A stretch of DNA of 64,000 nucleotides from Nautilus pompilius (lineage: Eukaryota > Mollusca > Cephalopoda > Nautilida > Nautilidae). Position 1 is the first letter of the stretch. Each line of letters opens with the position of its first letter. This document shows positions 54,701 through 64,000 of the stretch, piece after piece. Position numbers and translations under genes: made by a program. The stretch covers positions 1,432,001-1,496,000 of the forward strand of contig JACATO010000680.1 in assembly GCA_018389105.1 (NCBI GenBank), written 5' to 3'. The notes below the pieces were generated by a model that saw nothing but the letters and a program-made list of their open reading frames with translations, was not told the DNA's origin and ran no database searches.

Positions 54701-56469
54701 GTTTGCCAAGAAGAAATAGTAACTGAGTGAGCATATGACATTAACTTCTCAACTATTATGGTCAAGAACAAATAAAATATTACACATACTTATTTCTATA
54801 AAAAACAAAATATCCTTCACATTAGTCCACTAAAAGACATGCACTAATTTTAATTTATGCCAAAGAATCCCTTTTGGCGAGGAGGAATACTGCTCAGCAT
54901 CACTTTCCTGGTAATGAATTCATTCTTGCCATGTCATCTATGATGAGTTAAGAGTAGTTCTCCCCTATACTAACCTCAGAAAGGATTAAGTCACACCTAT
55001 TATCCAACACTCATTGAAATTCTAAAAGCAATGTAGAGCAATATTCCAAACTGCAAACTCATGACTATTATTATTAGTCTTCTATAATAAGGTGGAGTTA
55101 AAGCAGTCAAGAGAGGTACATAGAAAAAGATGGAATTGTTGGTGATGTTATTCATTACATTGAAATTTTAATTTTGAAATGAAAAAAAAAAGTAAATTGC
55201 TGCTGCACCACTGTTTTAGTGATTACCATAAACTTGGAGAAATAATTATAAATTTTCAACCCCCCCCCCCAAAATTTCCAATGGAACACTATGCAGGTTG
55301 GTTTTGAGTAGATGTTTAAAACCAGATAATAATGACTGATTAAAAAGTCATTTGATGATTTGAAATTACTTGAGGTTATATCTGGGTATAATACCTGCTG
55401 CTGATTGACTAATGCTATTCCGAAAAACTTGAGCATCGATAAATAAAGCACAAGACAGCATTTTATGATCTAAAGTTATCAAGATAATGGGAAAGGTAGA
55501 TCCAGCAAAGATTAGCTAATCCTTTACATACTATGAAATTAAGCTCCAGTTCGTTTTCCTTCTGACCCATAAAGAGGCTTGCAAACCTGGGAATTTTTGC
55601 CAAAAATGTCCCTAATATACACTAGAGTCTGGAGATTTAACACGAAACCATCAAACTGTAGAAGATGAAAAAAAAAAAAAAAAAGCTGCACACATCAACC
55701 AAGAGAGCAGCCAAGATGGACACGCCAACCTGATCCGGAGTATTCTGTCATTTTATCTACCTATGGTTATTATTTCATTTTTATATGATTAAGCTTCAAT
55801 TAATATGAGTGAAGGCTCCATGATTAAACCATATTATGTTTCTTCCCATTTTAAATGTCTATTCTTCTTCAGCCTGTATTTGCTTACAAGCACAGTCTAA
55901 TCATTAGTTAGCTTATTAATTTTCCATTTCACTAATAGTTTAAAAAAAGATGACAAAAGAGAGATGTTAATACACGTGTTACAATTAAGTACCGACAACG
56001 TGCGTGATATCTGACATTTACACAAAGTCTGTAAAACGATTGTTTCATTTTAATATAAGAGACACTTTCAAATTGTTGTTCATGTATTAGTCAGTCATAA
56101 ATCAGATAAATACTTTTCATTAAGAATGACTTTCAAGAGCTAGAGGTAAAGAAACTATATAAAGAAATCTAAGATATTGAGACATCTGTAAGAGATGAAT
56201 GTTGTTTACTGAGGTTGGATACATTTTGGGGATTTGCAATGTTTTTCATTTAATCATTTGTGGCTGCAGGAATTTTAACAGTTTGTAGATGCATATTTAT
56301 TTAATTCAGTATATTTTTCAATAAACCCGCAGAACTTCCTCACCATGTGCTTTGTCGTCATAATTACTATTATCATGAAAGCAAAGTAAAACACAAATGC
56401 TATATCTAATTCAAAATTTTAAAATTACTGAAGAGGCACATGGCTGAAAAACTAAAATAAATCAGCTAA

Positions 56470-56810
56470 GTCCCCCCCCCCTCACCATTGTCTCCCCCAC
56501 AAGATGATGGATGTAGCACAGTGAACATCAATTCCCCGCGCATCCCAGACAACTATCAATACAATCTCTAATGTAAATCAATACCTACCGATTAGGTGTG
56601 AAAAATAACCCACTGAAAACATTGTCAGCTCATCTGAGATGCCAAATGAAGAATAGCTCTATAGATCCCCACCCCACAACCCAATGCTATCAGGAGCAAG
56701 AAAGACTACCAGACTTGAGTAGCCACTGCCCCCTCAACCTTCAAACACCCTAACCCTGACATACAGACTGATAATTCATCCCCCCACTTTTTATTTTTTT
56801 TTAAACAGCA
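56470..56810. repeat. Unclassified GC-richer, pyrimidine-biased patch
   Basis: It begins with a C9-type run, contains TCCCCCACAAG, CCCCGCGCATCC, CCCCACCCCACAACCC and CCCCCTCAACC, and ends at CCCCCCAC followed by T-runs. It stands out from surrounding AT-rich DNA and resembles an inserted repeat, but no family was recognised. Confidence 0.35.
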
Positions 56811-56823
56811 AAACCTGGTTCAG

Positions 56824-57243
56824 TTAAACGTAGAAAATGCTTTGGTAGACCAGTGTAAAGACTATTGCAGTTATAAAACAGCTTCTGAAGACAACTATGG
56901 AAATCACCTCATCACACTTCTCAAGAACTGAATAATCCCTATTCAAAAGTGATGTTGCATCAACAAAATTTGAATCAGAGCAGTTTTCAGTCAGATAGCA
57001 CTCCAGCAGGTGGAGAAAGTGTTCAAGACAGATAAGACTGAATGCTGTATCACTGAAGATGGCAGCTATGTAAAAGTTTAAGAATTCATCACTCAGAAAC
57101 TTCAAGCTCATGGCTTTATAATGCAATTTATTTGTTCTATCTTCTGTAATTAAACATTGAAACCCCTTAAAGACTTTATATACATTCTGTATAAATAAAA
57201 TAACATGTTTATAAAAACTGGTAATTTTGTCATAGATTTTCAT
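56824..57243 (-). other. Open reading frame of 139 codons, no recognised function
   Basis: It is the longest intronic ORF not explained by an element. It is Phe/Leu/Cys-rich, and the last 30 residues (ISIVVFRSCFITAIVFTLVYQSIF) could form a membrane segment. No domain was recognised. From base composition a frame this long is only moderately unexpected in 64 kb (my rough estimate is a few tenths of one by chance), so it may be fortuitous. It could also be a nested gene or a remnant of an element. Confidence 0.2.
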
Positions 57244-58070
57244 TCAACTTTGTTAGGATGGAACTGAAATTATTAGTTTCAATATTATGAAAAGACAAAG
57301 AACCTTCATGGTTTCTATAGGCCCACAAAAGGAAAAACAATTGCTACTGTTTCATTTTAAAATTAATTTATCTACTACCAACAGCAACATGCATCACAAT
57401 CAATTTATTCAATTCATTTACAATCCTATTATGTAATTTTTTTAAAATATCAAGCCAACTTATAATCATAACTCCCAGTAATGTAAACTGCAAACAATGT
57501 AAAAAATTTGTTACTGGAATTCATGTTCCAAACCATTGATTAATTTGAACACCACTAGCAGATCTCTCCTAAAATATCAACATCCCAACTGGATATATCT
57601 AATATTCTTAATTATTTGGAATATTTTAAATGATTGAAAGCTAAAAAAAACATTTAAGAGAATCTATGCTGAACTATTTCTAAAAATAATTCATTATCAT
57701 CTCTTAAATATGGACACTATTTCTGTACTAATAAATGTCGATATTACCATTGAAATTAGTGAATTTTAAATGCTATATAAATGACCAACAATAAATTGAA
57801 TCTTCAGTAGTTGAATTTAAGATGCTAATTTATATTCCTACTATGCAGAAGTTAAATATTGCCATGTCATCCTGACTGGCTATATTAAATATTCTTTTGA
57901 ATGCCATCATTCCAAAAATATAAGAGAGAGAAAAAAAATACTCAGGTAATATTTCTTTTGTTAAGGGCAGCATAAACAAAAAAATGACTGATAATAGGGC
58001 AATATTCCCTATGTACGATTAGCCTAAGATGGACCAGGGAGGAGGAGGGGGAGAGACAAGCAGGCAGAGG

Positions 58071-58088
58071 CACACACACACACACACA
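58071..58088. repeat. (CA)n microsatellite
   Basis: Nine CA units follow a G/A-rich stretch (GGGAGGAGGAGGGGGAGAG-like, 58037-58056). Confidence 0.95.
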
Positions 58089-60348
58089 ATACTAATTTTT
58101 TCATATTAAAAACATTTACTATCAAGCATTCCCAGGTTTGGAACTGAAGTTGCTAGTAAGCAATTAGAAAACAAAAATGATTTTTAATGAAGTAATAATG
58201 ACATCAAGCCTTTTGAAAATAATTTAGCATAATACTAATTGAGAAATATGTAGAAAAATATTCTGATAATAAAAATAAACAAAACAGGGGATGTATCTGA
58301 TTATTTGCAAAATGCAAAATAAGCATAATATTTTTTTAAATTATAGAAAATGTAAGTGCAATTTTTATAGATAATAAAAGTTTGCAGTTGAAATACAAAC
58401 TGTTTCAAATAGGATCACACAGCAGTAAATTAAATATGCTGTAAAAGTAAATAAGTTATCTAACTTTTGCTGCTAAACTCTGAAATGCTTTGGATAAAAA
58501 CTATAAGCACTATGCTATGACATTTTTCCATAATGAATTAACATTTTACATTTGGAAAGGCTATGATTTTTTATTTGCAATTATGGCTTTCACAAGGAAC
58601 CCAAGAAAGAAAACCACCCATCAACACAATTTTCTGCTGCAAAATTATATCAATGCACCTGAGAACTAAACTGATGGCAGCAATGGAGAGAGATAGCAAA
58701 GTTATTTTACTAAGAATGTGATGGAAATGTTTAAACCGTCTACATTCTGTAGATATAAGATGTTATATAGCAGTTAGTTATCTGTCAACATTATATAACC
58801 AATATAAATTAATGATTTCCTTCACTCAGTTGTTAATGATCACCAGCTCATCAATCCTTTGTTTCCCTGGAGCTGCTCTATAATCTCCTGCTAAAAATTT
58901 AGACCACCAAGTAAAATAGTAAATATTCTTGACTGTTGGCTGGGTGAAAGCAAAACGGCAGTTATCATCATATTTCCATCAATTACTAATGAATTATTAA
59001 TTAGCAAACCAAATCAAGAGTCTATTATACTTGCTCGCCTTGCTTCTGTTGCATTATTTTTGGATTCTACTACAACCACTTTGATGGTAAAAAAAATTTC
59101 ACTTGCCAGTAGGCAACAAAATCAGTGAACATAGTTCATCTTTCCCTGAGCTACAATTAGAATAGGTATTCAAAATTCATTCAGGTAAAATGAAAGTATT
59201 TATAAAGATTCTCTGATATGAATGGTACACCCAATGACAATGGTAGTGCCCAGGATAGCATAAACCATGGCTTACCATGCAGACTGTGTAATGTTTTTAA
59301 AGATCTGCTAGATGCCCAATTTAAAGAAAATGGAGATTTATATAAGTTTTAAAACTTCCTACCACTGCTATCCTCAATAGAACTATAGACACAGACAAAA
59401 AGTGACCTGAGCAGTTAACTTTTAGTTTATTTATTTTTAAGTCAGGCTTTTCAAACAAAAGAATACATACTAATTAATTAAAATAACTAATGAGTGGTCA
59501 AAAGAACTTTAGTTATGTTACTTCATTATGCTACCAGAAACAACAATGTGCAATTATTAAGAACCTCTAGAAAACTGCAGACCAGCCATTATTTTTCCTA
59601 TTTTCCCATGGAACAACAAATATAAAAAACCACAACTTTTCAACTCTTTTCTTTCTGTGTAAAACCAGAATAACTAAATATAATGCTCATCATGGATAAA
59701 CCAAGCATCAAGCTTTAAATCATAAATTCCCAAAATTAATGATGATCTAAACCTAAAGCCATTTTCGTCAACTCGTGCTTCAATTATAGGAGTCATCACA
59801 GAAGCCCTATCACTTCTGTATACCTTTGGCTGGATCTGAAAAAATAGTTCCATACATTTTAAAAAAGTTTAAATGATATTAAATTTGTCGAAGATTGGCT
59901 ACTTCATATTTCCAGTGAAAAGAGTTACTTGGCATCTGGACTAATAAGCAATTTTTGTGAGCAGCATTTATATAGAAAATGATTTATCATCAATAAAAAA
60001 AATAACACCACAAATCACAATAGATGAGTTAGGTGTTAATAGTTCAAATTCTTAATTTTAAAAGCACCACCCACCATGGCATTAGTGTAGCACTCTATTA
60101 TTTCTCCAAACAATGACTATCTTCTAACTTCAGTACAGCAGTAAAGTGGAAATCAGTGAACTCCTCTAACAAAATTACCTGGAGACTAGAGGCATATTGA
60201 TTGATAGCATTCTACAACACATCAGCTGCCATTCTCTTGATTACCTACTTTGTCTAAAATGAAAAGGTCATCAACAATAATTTGTTTCTTTGAGAACGGG
60301 TCACCTGGTGGGCCAAGAGACTAGCACCTTGCAAGTCAATCTTAGGAC

Positions 60349-60372
60349 AAAAAAAAAAAAAAAAAAAAAAAA
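60349..60372. repeat. Poly-A run (A24), possible retroposon tail
   Basis: This is the longest homopolymer in the window. The 60 bases before it (GGTGGGCCAAGAGACTAGC, ACCTTGCAAGTCAA) look like a mutated tRNA 5' half, so it may be the tail of a short tRNA-derived retroposon on plus. Confidence 0.4.
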
Positions 60373-63300
60373 TCTAGCATTTCTAATAAGGTAAAGTGTT
60401 ACTGTTTGACTAAAATAAAAGTAATCCTTGTTTTCTTCTTTTTATAAATATAACTTTACACAAATAAATGAAGCATTTCATACAAAGTTTTATAAAGATA
60501 TGTAATATCCAAGCAGGAAATAATCACAGCCGACCCATATATCATACATACATTATAGATTTAATTAAACAAAAAGTCCTAAAGTATACATTACTATATG
60601 ATTGAGTCATGATTTATATTTGACAATGAAATCATTGGAGTCTTTTCATCACGGTACATATTTAGATACTTACTACAGTTCTTGCAGCCGTTAGAAATGA
60701 TGACATAATGACAACATAACAAGCGGGTAACATCGTGGTATCACGACACAACAATACAGCATTACAATATAACAGATAAAAATATGAGATGGCAGCAGGA
60801 CACAACAAAGTAACCCCCAAGTAACATGACATTACAAAATGACAAGCAGTTAACAAACAATCTGATATCTTTAGTCTTAGTAGTATTACTGCATTTGTCT
60901 CATTGTACATACATCAAGCCAAATTTGTAAGTGTCATTAGCAACTCAATAATTAAATATACTAAATTTTTTACTAAAAACAAAATTTCAATTGCTGTTTA
61001 TAATAATTGCTTATTTTTGATTTTGCCCATTTCCATTAAAACAAAATGAAAATTCTTATAAATACAACATTTCAAAAGGTTTATTTATCTATTAACTAAT
61101 TTATTTATTCACAATTAAAAAACCCTTTAAAACTGAATAATAAAGTAGGTTGCATACCAAAGACAAATTTCAAAAAAATAGACCAGGTTAAAACATATAA
61201 AACATCTAAGGTTAATAATGATCTTTGGGCTTTAAACAATAACCTAAACATGATGCACTCTCATATATAAAGTTTTAACATTTATTACTAGAATTGTAAT
61301 AATATATTTCTCCTAAAAATATGCTCAATCATCCTACAAAGTCCAGTGTTATCTAATCAGTTCTAATGTGATAAAAGAAAAGTTGTCCTTAATTCCCCAA
61401 AATGGGTTTGTCTAATATCAAAATTTTAACCCACCACTCTGACATCACTCATATTTATCAGGTGGGTACTGTGAAGTGTTTTCATCTTTTTTACTCCTTG
61501 TAAAATCCAGGGAAAACTCTGAAATGTTGGGCTAATTTGAGAAAGCACAGTGCACTGATGCTTTGATACTTGGGAAAAAAGTATAGTATGGCACTCATTG
61601 AAATTGATAATGATGACAGTCAGTGAAAGTGCGCAAGCTCTGAAACTGCTATTAAGACCAATTCTGAAAGTGCCACAGACGCTGTAGCAGTAGTCTCTTA
61701 GGTACCAATACCCCCCCCTTTCTGGTCTTCCCAAGTTTTTTTTCTCAAACTCTGCTACTGTTTAAGGATTCGCTCTTCCCATGCATTTCTTAAGGGCTGA
61801 TAAGACTAAAAAATAGTCTAATCAAGATATCTTTGAGTAACTATTGAATACAATCTAAAATGTTAAAACAAGAACTATAAAAAAAAATGTAAGACATTTT
61901 TTTTTCTTTTATTTAAAGCCATGGTTAAACATTTTTTGGAGTTTCTGACCTTATCTTATCACGGACATTTCATTAAAATAAGTCTTAAGAATCTTAGTTA
62001 TTTGGACCGATTAGCAAAAATAAAATAAAACCTTGTACTCTTGCATTCCAAAGAATATGTAGGAATCTAATTAAGACTCTTAAATATTTAAAAGGTAAGG
62101 AAGTAACAGACAAACAAGTCTTAACTTTTGTTGTTTTTAAGTAATGTATTGGTGGATACACAACAATTTGCCTAGTGTAGTTGCTCAGCACTATCAAGTC
62201 ATTAAAAAATTTATTGGATAGATGCTTTGAAGAGATGGGGTCTGTAAAAGACTTCCTGCCCCTCTGTGAATAATGACTATTTTGAGCATCTTCCCAAACA
62301 AATAGTTTGGAAATCAATAGAAACTATCTGTGAAATAATGTCTTTTTGTCTTGATTGTTTTTTGATAACCATAGCAACTGGATCATGACCAATGTATGAA
62401 CAAATTACCAAAAAAAAAAAAGGAGAGAAAAAAGAAAAGAACAAAAAACATAAGTCTATAACGGTGATTGGTGGATAGGAAATTTTGGTAAAGTTTCATT
62501 AGAAGAGATGCATACATTCAGATCATGTATCCTCATGGCTCATTCAAAATGTTTCAATAGCCATCCATCCAAAAGAGATGAGTGTTGGGTGGTCAGAGCA
62601 GTACACACTGTACACTATTCCAGCTCCCAGATGCAATCTCATTATAAGACAATATAAATTACCTGATGTTTTGGTAGAAAACTGATATTTTTCTGTTACT
62701 GTTGCTGTTGTTGTCTGTAAAGGTGATTTAATACTTTGCCTGAAACATATAATGCATTTACATGTGCTCATGCTAACACGGCCATCCTGAAAGGTCACAG
62801 TGGTCATGTGATGATTTTAAAATGTGCACAAACTCAAACAGCAATGTAAATTGTTGGGTGGTTTCATCCCCAAGCAGCAGAATGGCCAAATATGTTTAGT
62901 TATTCTTACACCTTGAGATACAGGCATTTCATATATATATTAGCTTATAAATATTTATTTGCAGAGTCACATGGTCATTTTGATCACTAAAGTTGGTCTA
63001 CTTTCAGGTTGCACATTCAGCAAAGTCATGTAACTCTGTAGAAAGTAATGGTAATATGATCATAATCTACATTCTGCTTGTACCAAGATAACAGAAACAC
63101 AGCTACCATGCTTCACAAGTGGTCAGATAGGTAACTATTAAGTCTCAAACATGGCTTTACTCACTGCATGACACAATCAAACAGACATTTTGGGTCTAAT
63201 TTGTGACAAAATTAATAAACCATATTTGACATGATTTTTGGAATCTACATTAAAAGTTATCAGAGAGAGTTCTTAGCATTACTCAACGAGCAGACAGGTT

Positions 63301-64000
63301 TCTATTGATTTCAGAAGCTGAAAATAAAAATGCCAACAGATAACTTCACTGACATTACAAAATGACTTAGATCAAAGCAGTGTCCTCAGTAATGCAATCC
63401 TAAACTCATGAAACACAGCAATAAAACTTGCAATGGCAAAGGTAATAGTCCATCGTTAACTAGGTTACAACTTATTATATTTTTCCAAGAACACATTCTC
63501 AATAACAATAATAAATATTTTTAAAAGGTTGCTCAAACCAATGATGAAAAAAAAATACCAAGACAGTTATCTTTAAAAAATCATATCTGATATGGTTTAC
63601 ACCTTTACAAACAATTGTTTTTCATTAATTCACAAATTGATATCCTGTATAGATTATCTTAGATTTTCAAAACCAGATGCTAGGTTCATCCAATTGTTTC
63701 TCCAGTTGGAATGCACTACTGGAATTCATCTTCCTTTCACTATTTTCAGTCCTTTATCCACAAATCAATATTGCGCTGATTTTAAATTAGAAATTTTAAA
63801 CAAGAAATTGCAAGGCTTTGACAAGTTTCTCTTCAAATGAACAAATGTCTACCAAAGCTCTACTAAGGTTCAAACTACACAAAAAGTCAATACTCCTGAA
63901 AGGGTTTAAAAACCATTAATAACCCCAACAACTACTGGTTCTTAAGATTTAAAATCAACTTAATTCCCAAACAGACTATGAATCTAACTTCATATTTATT

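Larger units (their letters stand above)
51489..64000 (-). other. BLTP3 intron 1 and/or upstream DNA; exon 1 not identified
   Basis: I looked on the minus strand for a short exon encoding a methionine followed by a Lys-rich helix and ending in AG|GT, and did not find a convincing one. The region carries a CT/CA microsatellite (52139-52178), a SINE (54385-54700), a GC-richer patch (56470-56810), a 139-codon open frame (56824-57243), a CA run (58071-58088) and an A24 run (60349-60372). The rest is AT-rich. Confidence 0.6.

Noticed and set aside
1-64000. CRISPR arrays, operons, prokaryotic origins or phage modules
   Set aside because: The window is spliced eukaryotic DNA with SINEs and class II transposons. 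No regularly spaced repeats or bacterial gene organisation were seen.

Overview
The window is eukaryotic, intron-rich, AT-rich DNA that holds most of one protein-coding gene on the minus strand. Eighteen coding exons with GT/AG borders join in one continuous reading frame. They encode the 1474 C-terminal residues, including the stop end, of a bridge-like lipid transfer protein of the BLTP3 family (UHRF1BP1 / UHRF1BP1L / SHIP164). The gene runs from about 51.5 kb, where the chorein N-terminal region lies, down to the stop codon at 3345. Only the short first coding exon (roughly 15 residues in relatives) was not found. It lies in the 12.5 kb upstream of the first visible exon or beyond the window edge.

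The single-copy BLTP3 gene, tRNA-derived SINEs, CpG-poor introns, (TAA)n and (CA)n microsatellites and the mix of DNA transposons suggest an invertebrate animal. A mollusc or another lophotrochozoan is my best guess, but nothing in the window proves the phylum.

Layout (plus-strand coordinates): 1-3344 is 3'UTR and downstream flank. Exons 19 to 15 lie at 3.3-9.2 kb (C-terminal groove and coiled coil). Exons 14 to 11 lie at 11.1-20.1 kb (middle of the groove, with the largest exon of 1039 bp). Exons 10 to 5 lie at 21.1-29.7 kb. Exons 4, 3 and 2 are widely spaced at 35.1, 42.3 and 51.4 kb. Everything above 51,489 is intron 1 or upstream DNA.

The introns carry a range of dead mobile elements. 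There is a mariner relic at about 4.4-5.7 kb with a non-autonomous piggyBac-like element nested in it, and a second copy of that piggyBac-like family at 44.9 kb in the opposite orientation. There are two hAT transposase relics (15.2-17.3 and 37.1-38.75 kb) and the 3' end of a Helitron with a PIF1-type helicase remnant (17.8-18.3 kb). A nearly full-length mariner with clear TIRs and TA duplications lies at 32,978-34,264. Tc1-like relics lie at about 23.5 and 47.4-48.25 kb. One dispersed tRNA-derived SINE family has copies in both orientations. All transposase frames seen are broken.

I found no novel multi-gene system. The observations most worth following are inside the BLTP3 gene (an AGAG acceptor whose mis-use creates a stop, a NAGNAG acceptor at the last exon, and a candidate LC3-interacting motif), together with the nested-transposon history.
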